A DNA stretch of 64,000 bases from Nocardia amikacinitolerans NBRC 108937 (GTDB lineage Bacteria; Actinomycetota; Actinomycetes; Mycobacteriales; Mycobacteriaceae): contig NZ_BDAU01000011.1 of the NCBI RefSeq assembly GCF_001612615.1, forward strand, positions 124,001-188,000. The letters run 5' to 3'. Of this stretch, positions 1 to 8,351 are shown piece by piece. A model generated the notes under the pieces. The model saw only the letters and a program-made list of their open reading frames with translations. It did not search any database and was not told the DNA's origin. A program made the position numbers and the translations under genes. Numbering within the stretch: position 1 is the stretch's first letter; each line of letters opens with the position of its first letter.

Positions 1-545
1 CCGTCGACGCCGGCCAGTTGATCGTCGACAAGGGCAGGTTCCAGATTCGCGCCGACGACGGCACGGTACTCGCCGGCGTGCCACTCGAATTCAACGTCAA
101 CAACGTCGCCTTTCCCATCGACGTGCAGATCGACAAGCAGACCGCCCGCCTGACGCCGTCCCTCGATCCCGCTCGCGCCGAGGCGAAACCGGTGGCGCTG
201 CCGTTCCAGGACCAGGCCCCGTGGAAGACGCCGTACGATCGCGAGGTCGCCGCGTTCTCCCGAATGGCGGCAACGATCACGGTCGCCGGTGTGGTGGGTG
301 GTCTGGTCGGCGCGGTCGGCGCCGGAGTGATCGGCTGCCTCGTCGGCGGGGTCACGCTGGCCGCGGCGACCAGCCCGCTCGCGATGATGTTCGGCGCGGG
401 TCCGGTCGTAGGCTGCCTCATCGGCGCGGGTGCGCTGGCGCCCGTCGGCGCCCTCACCGGCGCCCTCTTCGTCGGCGCCCCGGTCGCGACAGCAGCGGTG
501 ATCCAGTACTTCACCACGATCAACGAACCGTTCCCGGTGAAGTAG
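1..545 (+). CDS. Partial membrane/secreted hypothetical protein (3' end only)
   Basis: The reading frame is open from the first base of the window (codons in phase with position 3), so the true start lies upstream. The visible 181 residues begin with a soluble beta-rich stretch (VDKGRFQIRADDGT, then VPLEFNVNNVAFPIDV). They end in a long glycine/alanine-rich hydrophobic region with two or three membrane-type segments (about residues 90-165). This layout resembles the DUF8020-type proteins that are multicopy in Nocardia, but that assignment rests on memory of the family. Function is unknown. A strong terminator hairpin follows the stop. Confidence 0.7.
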   Translation, partial: VDAGQLIVDKGRFQIRADDGTVLAGVPLEFNVNNVAFPIDVQIDKQTARLTPSLDPARAEAKPVALPFQDQAPWKTPYDREVAAFSRMAATITVAGVVGGLVGAVGAGVIGCLVGGVTLAAATSPLAMMFGAGPVVGCLIGAGALAPVGALTGALFVGAPVATAAVIQYFTTINEPFPVK

Positions 546-569
546 CGATCCGGCCCGCGCGGCGTTTCC

Positions 570-602
570 GAGTGGTCCACGGTCGGCGACCGTGGACCAC
601 TC
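570..602. terminator. Perfect 15-bp inverted repeat, terminator-like
   Basis: GAGTGGTCCACGGTC (570-584), a 3-base loop, and its exact complement (588-602) lie 25 bases after the stop of the first gene. There is no long T-run, but a T-rich patch (ctctttctgtc) follows. It sits between a plus-strand gene end and a minus-strand gene end, so it could serve both. Confidence 0.75.
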
Positions 603-681
603 ATCGGCCAACCGGCTCGCTCTTTCTGTCATCGGTCGGGAATCATTGGTCGAATCGACGCGGTAGAACTACTTGCCGCGA

Positions 682-1332
682 TCACACCGGCGGCGCACGG
701 TGGACGACACCGATGCCACGCACCCACAGGGTGGACAGGGTCGCCGCGGCCGCGTCGGCGTCGATATCGACATCGGCCTTGGCCCACTGATAACAGAATT
801 CACGCACCATGCCGCACAGCGCCGTCGCCGCATAGTTGGCGTCGATGTCGAGAGCGGCCAGGCGGTTGTCCTGCAGCCGGATGATCATCTTTTCGGCCCG
901 GTCGATGAACAGATCGATCTCGGCTTGACGAAGCTCCTCGATGTCGGGGTTGAGGCCGGCGACCTCGCCCCACATGAGCATCAGGCGTTGGTGATCACGG
1001 AAGGCGAGGACGTAGGCGCGCACCGCCGATTCGATCGCCTCGGCGGCGGTCCGGGGCTGAGTGCCGAGCCGCGAGCGCACCTTGGCGCGCATATCGGTGA
1101 TGAGATTCAGCACCACCGCGTGGAATATCGCTTCCTTCGACTCGAAATAGACGTAGAAGGTCCCGTGCGCGACCCCGGCCTCCGCGACGATGTCGGCGAC
1201 CCGGGTCTCCACATACCCGAGTCGTGCGAAGACGAGCTCGGCGACCTCGACCAATCTGGCCCGAGTTCGTTCACCCCGCGGCGTCAACGCCGGCGCTTGC
1301 TTACCACCCCTGGTGTTCACCGATTGCGACAC
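682..1332 (-). CDS. TetR/AcrR family transcriptional regulator
   Basis: About 216 residues from a GTG at 1332 (VSQSVNTRGGK). The open frame extends to 1392, but the extra residues are not family-like. The N-terminal helix-turn-helix is clear: TRARLVEVAELVFARLGY, then VADIVAEAGVAHGTFYVYFESKEAIF, a classic TetR recognition helix. The rest is an all-helical ligand-binding domain (about 80-210) with the aromatic patch FCYQWAKADVD. The ligand is unknown. No divergent partner gene is obvious, since the next plus-strand gene starts 370 bases away. Confidence 0.85.
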   Translation of the reverse strand: MSQSVNTRGGKQAPALTPRGERTRARLVEVAELVFARLGYVETRVADIVAEAGVAHGTFYVYFESKEAIFHAVVLNLITDMRAKVRSRLGTQPRTAAEAIESAVRAYVLAFRDHQRLMLMWGEVAGLNPDIEELRQAEIDLFIDRAEKMIIRLQDNRLAALDIDANYAATALCGMVREFCYQWAKADVDIDADAAAATLSTLWVRGIGVVHRAPPV

Positions 1333-1701
1333 ACCACCATCGTCGCAAATCACGCCCCGCCGCAACGCCGACGGGCCCGGTGGCAACGACAAGGCCTACG
1401 TCCGATTCGGTCTCACGGCCCACAGTCTTCCACCGCGGCGTATGCCGAGCAGATCGCAGGTGTCGGCAACGACCTGCCCCGCCGGGCTCCGACTCTGTTC
1501 GAGGACAGGGCGGATACCACGAGCAAACCGCCTGAGAGGCAATAAGGTTTCGGACATGTCCTTCCGCGCAGGCGCTCCGAACTGGCGGGCACCGGAGCAC
1601 CGCCGGTGGCTGGATGTGGGGGCGGTATGTCCGGCGATACGGCGGACGAATTCACGACACCGTGTAGTAGACCGGGGCGGGATGAACTAGCGTGTGGCGC
1701 T
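1333..1701. other. Intergenic region, no gene seen
   Basis: Open frames here (for example 1301-1600 and 1413-1655 minus) are arginine- and proline-rich shadow translations with no recognisable domain. It presumably holds the promoters of the TetR gene and the small membrane protein gene, but I cannot assign -35/-10 boxes with confidence. Confidence 0.4.
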
Positions 1702-2052
1702 ATGGAACTGGTCTACAACGTTGTGGTCGTCACGCACCTGCTCGGTATGGCCGCGGTGATCGGCGGGTACGCGGCCGGACAGCCCAAGGTGAACGAAGTG
1801 ATGGTGTGGGGTGCGCGGGCGCAGATCGTCACCGGGATCGTGCTGGTCGGGATGGCCGAGTCGATCGGTTCGCTGGACAAAGACCTCGACATGGTGAAGA
1901 TCGGCGTCAAGCTGGTCATCTCCGTGTTGGTCGCCGGGTTCGCCGAGGTGGCGCGCGCCGATGCCAAGCGGGGCAAGGATGTGCCGTGGATGACGCACGC
2001 GGCCGGTGGCCTGGGCATCGTGAACGTCTTCGTGGCCGTGCTCTGGAGCTGA
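1702..2052 (+). CDS. Small integral membrane protein (116 aa)
   Basis: The ATG at 1702 gives MELVYNVVVVTHLLGMAAVIGGY. I prefer it over the longer open frame from 1606 because a hydrophobic helix begins immediately and the extra upstream residues are cysteine-rich and unstructured. Four hydrophobic segments are visible (about 5-22, 32-50, 70-88 and 98-115), joined by short loops such as SIGSLDKDLDMVK. Conserved small membrane proteins of this kind are common in Nocardia and Mycobacterium, but their function is unknown to me. It converges on the Dyp peroxidase gene across a bidirectional terminator. Confidence 0.75.
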   Translation: MELVYNVVVVTHLLGMAAVIGGYAAGQPKVNEVMVWGARAQIVTGIVLVGMAESIGSLDKDLDMVKIGVKLVISVLVAGFAEVARADAKRGKDVPWMTHAAGGLGIVNVFVAVLWS

Positions 2053-2065
2053 GCGGGCAGGCGAA

Positions 2066-2092
2066 GGTCCGGGGCCGCGGTGGCCCCGGACC
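2066..2092. terminator. Bidirectional terminator hairpin
   Basis: A perfect 11-bp inverted repeat GGTCCGGGGCC / GGCCCCGGACC with a 5-base loop lies exactly between the convergent stops of the small membrane protein (2052) and the Dyp peroxidase (2096). Confidence 0.85.
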
Positions 2093-2095
2093 GTC

Positions 2096-3298
2096 TCACG
2101 ACTCGAACAGGGTCTGCCCGAGATAGCCGCCGGGTTCCGGCACGCCGGGCGGGATCACGAACACCGACGATCCGATCGGCGTCGTCCAGACGTTCAGCGC
2201 GTCGAAATCCGCCAGCCGCTGCTGCACCGGCAGGTACTGGGCGTCGACGTCGCGCTGGTACGCGGCGAACAGCAGCCCCGAGTTGGAGGTCTGGCCCGGC
2301 GCGGGGGCGTCGTCGTAGTTGTAGCCGCGGCGCAGGAACCGTTCGCCGTCGTGGGTGTGGCGGGCGCGCGCGATGTGCGCCGACGGCGGGATCACCGGAA
2401 TGCCGTGCGCGTCGACGGCCGCGAAATCCGGTTCGTCGAACTCGTGGCTTCCGGTGAGTGGCGCGCCGTTGCCGATTCTGCGCCCGACGGTGAGTTCCCT
2501 TCCCTCCGGGTCGATTTCGTCCCAGGTGTCCAGCGTCATGGCGATCCGGCGCAGCACCAGTGAAGTGCCGCCTGCGAGCCACGGCTGGGCGGCGCCGTCG
2601 TCCCAGACCAGCCGGTCGAAGTCGGGTGTCCCGGCGGGGATGTTGACCGTGCCGTCGACCTGGCCCATCAGGTTGCGCGGTGTCTGGCCGGGCGCCGCGT
2701 CGCGGAACCCGCGTTGCACCCAGCGCACGGTGAGCAGCGAGGTCACGCTGCGGCACAACACCCGCACCGCGTGCGCGACGGTGGTGGCCTCGTCGGCACA
2801 GATCTGCAGCAGCAGATCCCCGTCGCTCCAAGCCGGTTCCAGCCGGTCGATCACGAACGGCGGCAGCGGTCGCAGCCAGGCCGGCTTGCGGTGCTCGAGA
2901 CCCGCGGCGGTGAACACCGCGGGCCCCAATCCGGCCGTCACCGTGAGCCGCGCCGGGCGGGCCGCCAGCTCGGGTTCGGTGTCGGCCAGCGCCGCGGCGC
3001 CCCGGGTGAGGCGGGCGGCGTCGCCGGTCCAGATCTTCATGATGCCCGCGATGTCGTCGCGGTCCAGCCCGGGGCGCAGATCGAATCCGACGAACGCGGC
3101 GTGCGTTTGCGGCACGGTCGCGATTCCGGCCTGGTGCGGGCCGTAGAACGGTTCGATCACCGGTGCGGTGTGCGCGCCGGTGTCGTAATCGGTCAGTGCG
3201 AGCGCCCCCGCCCCGAGCCCGACGGCGCCCGCCGCGGCGGCGCCTCCACCGAGGAGGCGCCTGCGGGTGAAGCCCCGGGTTCTGATCGGCTCAGGCAC
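2096..3298 (-). CDS. Dyp-type heme peroxidase with Tat signal
   Basis: About 400 residues from a GTG at 3298 whose first bases overlap the stop of the upstream copper chaperone gene, suggesting coupled translation. The N-terminus has a twin-arginine signal (RGFTRRRLLGG, then an alanine-rich helix), so export through Tat is likely. Family signatures visible are the GxxDG motif (LMGQVDGTVN, with the distal catalytic Asp) and a proximal heme His region (AHIARARHTHDG followed by FLRRGYNY). Dyp peroxidases oxidise bulky phenolics or dyes with H2O2. The EfeB branch acts in heme or iron handling. The substrate here cannot be told from sequence. Confidence 0.92.
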   Translation of the reverse strand: MPEPIRTRGFTRRRLLGGGAAAAGAVGLGAGALALTDYDTGAHTAPVIEPFYGPHQAGIATVPQTHAAFVGFDLRPGLDRDDIAGIMKIWTGDAARLTRGAAALADTEPELAARPARLTVTAGLGPAVFTAAGLEHRKPAWLRPLPPFVIDRLEPAWSDGDLLLQICADEATTVAHAVRVLCRSVTSLLTVRWVQRGFRDAAPGQTPRNLMGQVDGTVNIPAGTPDFDRLVWDDGAAQPWLAGGTSLVLRRIAMTLDTWDEIDPEGRELTVGRRIGNGAPLTGSHEFDEPDFAAVDAHGIPVIPPSAHIARARHTHDGERFLRRGYNYDDAPAPGQTSNSGLLFAAYQRDVDAQYLPVQQRLADFDALNVWTTPIGSSVFVIPPGVPEPGGYLGQTLFES

Positions 3299-3851
3299 CG
3301 GGTGCGGGGGTCGGGGCGGGCGCGCCCGCGTGATGGTCGCCGTCGGGCACGTAGTTCTCCTGGTTGCCGGGGAAGTCACGCACCTGGGCGGTGAAGGTCA
3401 TGGTCGAACCGTCGTCGAAGGACAGCGTGACCGGGGTTTCGGAGCCGGTGCGCAGCGGACCGTTCAATCCCATGAACATGATGTGGTCGGCGCCCGGTGC
3501 GAGCGCGAGGGAGCCGCCGGCGGGAACGACGAAACCGCCCTTCTTCGGGCGCATCGTTTTGGTGCCGGTCGCGTCGGCAACCACCTCGTGCAGCTCGACG
3601 CGTTCGGAGGCGGGACTGGTCGCGGAGACGACGGTGAGCGCCTTGTCGCCGGTGTTGGTCAGCTCGCCGAACGCGGCGGACATGCCGCTGTCGGCGGCCT
3701 TGATCCACTGGTCCTGGATGGTGATCGCGTCGGCGGCGCGCGCCGAGGCGGGCGTGCTGTCGTTGGACGAGCAGGCGACAAGCAGCAGAGGCGTGGCGGC
3801 GAGTGCGACGGCTCCGCGTATGACGCGAGAAGGTCGGGTGACGGGGAACAT
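3291..3851 (-). CDS. PCuAC-family periplasmic copper chaperone lipoprotein
   Basis: 186 residues from ATG 3851, with a GGAG ribosome site just upstream. The signal peptide ends in a lipobox (LLLVAC at about residue 27), so it is a lipoprotein on the outer face of the membrane. The PCuAC fold is shown by the Cu(I) ligand pattern: ELHEVV followed by TMRP, and later GADHIMFMGL (H-x-M). These proteins bind copper for respiratory oxidase assembly or detoxification. The stop overlaps the Dyp peroxidase start, a pairing that recurs in actinobacteria. The C-terminus is a Pro/Ala-rich tail after HHAG. Confidence 0.92.
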   Translation of the reverse strand: MFPVTRPSRVIRGAVALAATPLLLVACSSNDSTPASARAADAITIQDQWIKAADSGMSAAFGELTNTGDKALTVVSATSPASERVELHEVVADATGTKTMRPKKGGFVVPAGGSLALAPGADHIMFMGLNGPLRTGSETPVTLSFDDGSTMTFTAQVRDFPGNQENYVPDGDHHAGAPAPTPAPGA

Positions 3852-4202
3852 GGAGAAGCTCCGTTCGGATTTCGGGATATGTATGGGGGACCGCCACGAT
3901 CCGTGGGCGCGTTCACACGCGGAACGGTGCCGTCTGTGTCCCGCTGAGGCTTCGCCTTGCCGCGCAGAGGATTGCAGACGAAGTGCGAACAACATGTGCG
4001 CCGAGGCGCAGCGCACTGCTCGCAGGCCGAACGACCGCGATTGCACGAATAGCGTGTCGCGCGTACGAGATTCACCGTCGTCTCTCAGAAAGTCCGCGGT
4101 GACGCGATGTCGGATATTCGGCAGGCGCGACGGCGAATCGCCCGGGGGCGGGCACCACGGCGGGTGCGGCAAACCGGTGACTCTCGGTGGCGGTATGGGT
4201 CG
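3852..4202. other. Intergenic region upstream of the copper chaperone gene
   Basis: About 350 bases without a convincing gene on either strand. It contains the leader of the PCuAC gene. No clear riboswitch or CsoR-like operator was recognised. Confidence 0.4.
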
Positions 4203-4730
4203 CTACCGGAAAGCCGGTGGTCCCCGCGTCCCGATGCCGGAACTGAGCAGCAGCCTTCGAGGGCCTGCGGCAGCGCGTGGTGCGATCCGGATGATCGGCG
4301 CCGACGCGGGTGCGGGCACGGGCCCCAGCACGCGCACGACATCCCGCACACTGGACGCTGCCTTCGCCAGCGCCGCCTCGGCGCTGCGAATCAGCAACGC
4401 CCCAACCGGAATCGCCGCGAGATGGGCCGCCAGCATCACCGAGGTCGCATGAGATCCATGGTGGTGGCCCGGAGACATGGTGAGCGCGGTATGCCCGACG
4501 GCTTGGCCGATCGCCAGCAACCCCATGAGTTCGACGAACCCGGTGCGCCGCCGTAGCGAGCCGACGAGCACGCCAACGGCCGCGCATGCCCCGATCAGCA
4601 GGGCGAGCGAAGGCCGTTCCGGCGAGACGACACCACCGCCGAGCGCGTGCGCGGCGATACCGACCGCCCCCGACGCCGATCCGACGAAAGCACCGCGCAG
4701 TCGCGCCGCTCCCTCCGCCGGTTTTCGCAC
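4203..4730 (-). CDS. Predicted integral membrane protein with His-rich loop
   Basis: 175 residues from a GTG at 4730; an in-frame stop lies three codons upstream, so no earlier start is possible. There are four to five hydrophobic segments (about 12-32, 40-58, 65-85 and 92-115). A histidine cluster sits in one loop (SPGHHHGSHATS), suggesting metal binding. The C-terminal 60 residues are Pro/Ala/Arg-rich and probably cytoplasmic. It lies upstream of the PCuAC-Dyp pair on the same strand, so a role in copper handling is a reasonable guess but is not shown. Confidence 0.7.
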   Translation of the reverse strand: MRKPAEGAARLRGAFVGSASGAVGIAAHALGGGVVSPERPSLALLIGACAAVGVLVGSLRRRTGFVELMGLLAIGQAVGHTALTMSPGHHHGSHATSVMLAAHLAAIPVGALLIRSAEAALAKAASSVRDVVRVLGPVPAPASAPIIRIAPRAAAGPRRLLLSSGIGTRGPPAFR

Positions 4731-4818
4731 CGGGCCATACTACCGCCGGTCGTAGTTCCCGGCCAGACGGCCCTCGTAGGCGGATTCACGCGCCCCGCAG
4801 GGAGTTGTGGCGCTCTTC

Positions 4819-5625
4819 TCAGGCGTTGGCGCCGTCCGGGCGGCGGACGAGCACCGGCAGTAACTCGGGTCGTTTCGGCTGAACGCCGGTTCCGGACGAC
4901 CGGCCGCGCACCCGGCGGGCGACCCACGGGAGCATGTGCCGCGCCGTCCAGCTGAACTCGGTCGCTACGATCTCGGCCACGCTGTGCCGCACCGGTGGTA
5001 GCGGATCGCGCCAGCTCGCGTCCGCGCCGGGAAGGGTGAGGACGTCGGCGACGGCGCGGGCGACGAGGTCGTGGCCGAGCGGGCTCAGATGCAGGCGGTC
5101 GGCCGACCACACCAGCGGGTGGGTGGTGGCGGCGACGGGTTCGAAATCGACCAGGGTGAGGCCGTAACAACTTGCGAGGCGGCGCATTTCGGCGTTGAGC
5201 TCGCGCACCCGCGGCGACAGCGGTCGCACGAAGGGCGCGATGCCGCCGATGTCGGGATAGGTGAAGGTGATCACCCGGGCGCCGGTGGCGGTGAGCGCTT
5301 CGAACATGGCGTGCAGGTCGGCGAGCAGGGCGGCGCGGTCGAGGCGCGGACGGATGATGTCGTTCATGCCCGCCATCACGGTGACCAGATCGGGCCGCAA
5401 CGCCACGGCGGGGGCGAGCTGTTCGGCGCGGATCTGGGCGGCGCGACGGCCGCGTATCGCGAGATTGGCGTAGCGCAGGGCCGGTGTGCCCGCGCCGAGA
5501 AGTGCTGCGAATCGGTCTGCCCAGCCGCGGTGTCCGCCGTTGCCGTCGGGGTCGCCGATGCCCTCGGTCTGGCTGTCGCCGATGGCGACGTAGCGGAGGT
5601 AGGAGGGGACGGATCCGGTGTCCAC
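4819..5625 (-). CDS. SGNH/GDSL-family hydrolase
   Basis: 268 residues from a GTG at 5625 (VDTGSVPSYLRYVAIGDSQ), preceded by an AGGAG ribosome site. Family blocks are present in order: block I GDSQTEG with the nucleophile Ser at about residue 18; block III GMNDII; block V DRLHLSPLGHD with the Asp-His pair. SGNH enzymes hydrolyse esters of lipids, arylesters or acetylated sugars. No signal peptide is seen, so it is probably cytoplasmic. The C-terminal 60 residues after block V are basic and not part of the usual fold. Confidence 0.9.
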   Translation of the reverse strand: MDTGSVPSYLRYVAIGDSQTEGIGDPDGNGGHRGWADRFAALLGAGTPALRYANLAIRGRRAAQIRAEQLAPAVALRPDLVTVMAGMNDIIRPRLDRAALLADLHAMFEALTATGARVITFTYPDIGGIAPFVRPLSPRVRELNAEMRRLASCYGLTLVDFEPVAATTHPLVWSADRLHLSPLGHDLVARAVADVLTLPGADASWRDPLPPVRHSVAEIVATEFSWTARHMLPWVARRVRGRSSGTGVQPKRPELLPVLVRRPDGANA

Positions 5626-5740
5626 GTTCGGCTCCTGCGGGTTGGCGGCGACGCGCGCGCACCGGGCACCTCCGGCGCAGCAACATCCTACGAGCGCCGG
5701 GGTGATCGAGCCATTCGATCGAGCCGCCGCCGGTTCCGGA

Positions 5741-6484
5741 TCAGAACGGCCGGAAGCCGGCGCCGGGCCCGCCCACCCGGTCGATATCGGCGAACACTGT
5801 GCCGATCTGGGTGGCCACCGCCGGATCGTGCACCGCGATCTGCGGATGCTGACAGGCCACATCGAAGACCGTCACCCCGAACGCCGTGACGCCCACGTGG
5901 CCGACGTTCATGCCGACCAGGCGATCGCCGACCGTGACCGGTCCACCGGAATCGCCCGGCTTCGAACAGACCTGGTTGCGGAACCACGACTCGTTCTGGT
6001 CCCACACCACACCGCACCCGTAACCGGAGGTGCGCCCGTTCTTGCAGACGATCGTGCCCGGCTGCGGCGGTGCGCCAACGCCGGCGATCGCCAGCGGTCC
6101 CACGCTGCGCAGCGGTGTGACCCGTTCGGGATCGAACACGATGACGGCGTAGTCGTCGACCGGGTCTACCAGGACGACAACACCGACCGGTCCCGCGGTC
6201 AGCGCGTGTTCGGCGTGCACGGGCATGCCGCGCATGGTGCAGTGGCCCGCCGTCAACCCGACGAGTCGCCCGGCGTTGTCGTAGCCGATCGTGGTCAGCG
6301 TGCACGCCGCGCGCTGCCCGATCACGATGCCCGAGCCGCCGCCGAGCACCGCAGGGGCGGCGGACGCGTGGCCTGGCGACACCATGCCCATGACCAGCGC
6401 GGCGATCGCGGTCAGCACCACCCGCACGAGAGCGGGTCCGGCCGTCGTGGCGGGCCGGCGACGTCGCGCCGTCGCGGGATTCAT
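5741..6484 (-). CDS. Secreted trypsin-fold (S1 family) serine protease
   Basis: 247 residues from ATG 6484, whose ATGA overlaps the stop of the upstream oxidase gene. A signal peptide runs through an arginine-rich start and a hydrophobic helix to HASAAPAV. The mature part has the chymotrypsin-fold triad in order: His in LTAGHC, Asp in VDDYAVIVFD, Ser in PGDSGGPV, with cysteine pairs typical of actinobacterial exoproteases. It closely resembles the protein at 20973-21671 (shared VLGGGSGIVI and GRLVGLTAGHC), so the two are paralogues. The natural substrate is unknown. Confidence 0.9.
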   Translation of the reverse strand: MNPATARRRRPATTAGPALVRVVLTAIAALVMGMVSPGHASAAPAVLGGGSGIVIGQRAACTLTTIGYDNAGRLVGLTAGHCTMRGMPVHAEHALTAGPVGVVVLVDPVDDYAVIVFDPERVTPLRSVGPLAIAGVGAPPQPGTIVCKNGRTSGYGCGVVWDQNESWFRNQVCSKPGDSGGPVTVGDRLVGMNVGHVGVTAFGVTVFDVACQHPQIAVHDPAVATQIGTVFADIDRVGGPGAGFRPF

Positions 6485-7884
6485 GAGCGTGGCCCTGCGG
6501 CGGCCGCGGGATGGATGTTGTGATGCAGGTGGAAGACGTTGCGCGGATCGTATTCCAGCTTGACCGCCGCCAGTCTCGCGTAGTTCTCCTTGCCGTAGCC
6601 CGCGATCACCCGGTCCGTTCCCTCGTTGCCGATGAAGTTCAGGTACACCGCTCCGATGCCGTAGGGCCGCATCGCGGCGATGGTGTCCTTGACCCAGGAG
6701 ATGCCGTAGGCGTCGTCGGCCGGGTCTTCCCACAGTCCGAACGGGTGCACCACCCACGCGGCGTCGCGGTGGGGTTGCGGCCAGTCCCGCGCGCCCGCCG
6801 CGACGGCGCCGCCCCACGGCAGGAGCAGGCTCTGCGACGGCGTGGGGCAGGGCATGGTCATGCCCTGTTCGGCGAACCGTCGCACCGCTTCGTCCGGCAG
6901 GCCCGCGAGGTGTTCGCCGGACCAGTAGTTGCGCACACCCGGCGGATCGTCGAGCGCGCACTGGATGTCGCAGTAGGGCATCTCGGTGAGCAGCACGCCG
7001 TCCGGCCGCAGCGCGAACATCGGCGCGAGCACGTCGCGCAGCTCGGCCGCGGTGCCCGCGTAGACGGCGATGCAGACCGCCACCCGCTTGCCGTGGAGTT
7101 CGGCGGGCACGAAGTCCTCGGGCGGTCCGGTCAGATAGGCGACGGCTCCGCCGAGATCCTCGGTGACACCACCCTCGACGAGGTCGCGGTAGGCGGTGGC
7201 GACCTCGAGCCCACGCCCGGCCTCCCACAGCAGCAGCGCGAGCGCGGTGACCGGCAGCGGATGCAGCCGGAAGGTCAGCCGGGTGGCCACCCCGAAGTTC
7301 CCGCCGCCGCCGTGCAGCGCCCAGAACAGGTCGGGATGCTCGTCCTCGGCGGCTCGGATCTCGACTCCGTCGGCGGTGACGAGCTCGACCGAAAGCAGGC
7401 TGTCGCAAGCCAGTCCGAATTTGCGCTCGAACCATCCGGAGCCGCCGCCGAGGGTCAGCCCCGCCACGCCGGTGCTGGACACCCGCCCTCCGGTGGTGCC
7501 GAGCCCGTGCGGCTGGCAGGCGCGATCGAAATCCGCCCAGGTGGCGCCGCCCTCGACGACGGCGGTGCGCGCTTGGGCGTCGACGGTGACCGAGCGCATG
7601 CGGCGCAGGTCGACGACCAGTCCGCCTTCGGTGAGGCTCGCGCCCGCGACGCTGTGGCCGCCGCCGCGCACGGCCACCTCGAGACCCCTGCGGTCGGCGA
7701 AGGCCAGTGCCGCGCGCACGTCCTCGGCGCCGGTGCACTGGGCGATCACCGCGGGCCTGCGGTCGACCATCGCGTTGAAGATCGCCCGCGCCGCGTCGTA
7801 GCCGGGGTCCTCGGGCGTCAGCACCGACCCAGCGAACTGGGGCCGCAGGTCGTCCGCGGCAGCGTAGGGGGAGTGAGTGGTCAT
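6481..7884 (-). CDS. FAD-binding (BBE-type) oxidoreductase
   Basis: 467 residues from ATG 7884, with GGAGG placed correctly upstream. An N-terminal FAD_binding_4 (PCMH) domain carries the GGGHSVAG motif, whose His normally forms the 8-alpha covalent FAD bond. A later glycine-rich GGGSGWFERKFGLACDS region and a C-terminal BBE segment (ENYARLAAVKLEYDPRNVF) complete the family layout. I see no Cys at the position used for a second covalent link in bicovalent members. Family members oxidise sugars, alkaloids or polyketides. It is coupled by ATGA overlap to the secreted protease gene. Confidence 0.92.
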   Translation of the reverse strand: MTTHSPYAAADDLRPQFAGSVLTPEDPGYDAARAIFNAMVDRRPAVIAQCTGAEDVRAALAFADRRGLEVAVRGGGHSVAGASLTEGGLVVDLRRMRSVTVDAQARTAVVEGGATWADFDRACQPHGLGTTGGRVSSTGVAGLTLGGGSGWFERKFGLACDSLLSVELVTADGVEIRAAEDEHPDLFWALHGGGGNFGVATRLTFRLHPLPVTALALLLWEAGRGLEVATAYRDLVEGGVTEDLGGAVAYLTGPPEDFVPAELHGKRVAVCIAVYAGTAAELRDVLAPMFALRPDGVLLTEMPYCDIQCALDDPPGVRNYWSGEHLAGLPDEAVRRFAEQGMTMPCPTPSQSLLLPWGGAVAAGARDWPQPHRDAAWVVHPFGLWEDPADDAYGISWVKDTIAAMRPYGIGAVYLNFIGNEGTDRVIAGYGKENYARLAAVKLEYDPRNVFHLHHNIHPAAAAGPRS

Positions 7885-8330
7885 ACCGCCTCCGTGGGAC
7901 CGCTGTCGGCATCGTGTCGGCAAACTTTCAACCGCCCAGCCACGCTACGCGCGCGGATGTGCGGGTTGGCGCGGTTGCCGAGAGCGATGCCGAGATGCAA
8001 TCCCGTCGTCGCGGTGGTGTTCGGCGCGGTCGCCGTGGCTGTGCGAGAAGTTTGCCAGTGAGGTCGGGCTGGCTGTTCCGCAGTGTGCGGAGCACGGTAA
8101 ATGTCGATCTACCAACAGGTTTGGCGTCCGGGGCGGCGTCGACATCGCGTCTCGGAGTTATCCGGTGCGGGTGTGGCGATGTCGAGACTCGATACGGGCG
8201 TTCGTCGCGGCGGAGACACGGTTCGGTGACGACGTGGTCGCGTGGCCTCGGCCCGCGCTCGATGGTCATTCGGCCTTGAGCGTCGAACACATCGACGGCT
8301 CGCTCGGGGTGCGCCGGAGGTTACGCTGAT
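7885..8330. other. Intergenic region between oxidase and metal ATPase
   Basis: About 445 bases between divergent genes. The open frames on both strands are arginine-rich and have no family features. I see no gene. The promoter of the metal ATPase must lie near its right edge, next to the palindrome at 8331-8346. Confidence 0.4.
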
Positions 8331-8346
8331 GCTATGCAAACATAGC
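8331..8346. promoter_or_regulatory. Palindromic operator candidate at the P1B-4 ATPase start
   Basis: GCTATG-caaa-CATAGC is a perfect 6-bp inverted repeat directly before the ATPase start, in an AT-rich patch (tatgcatatg follows). Its position and composition suit a metal-sensing ArsR/SmtB-type repressor site, but no such regulator gene is adjacent, so the binder is unknown. Confidence 0.5.
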
Positions 8347-8351
8347 GATGT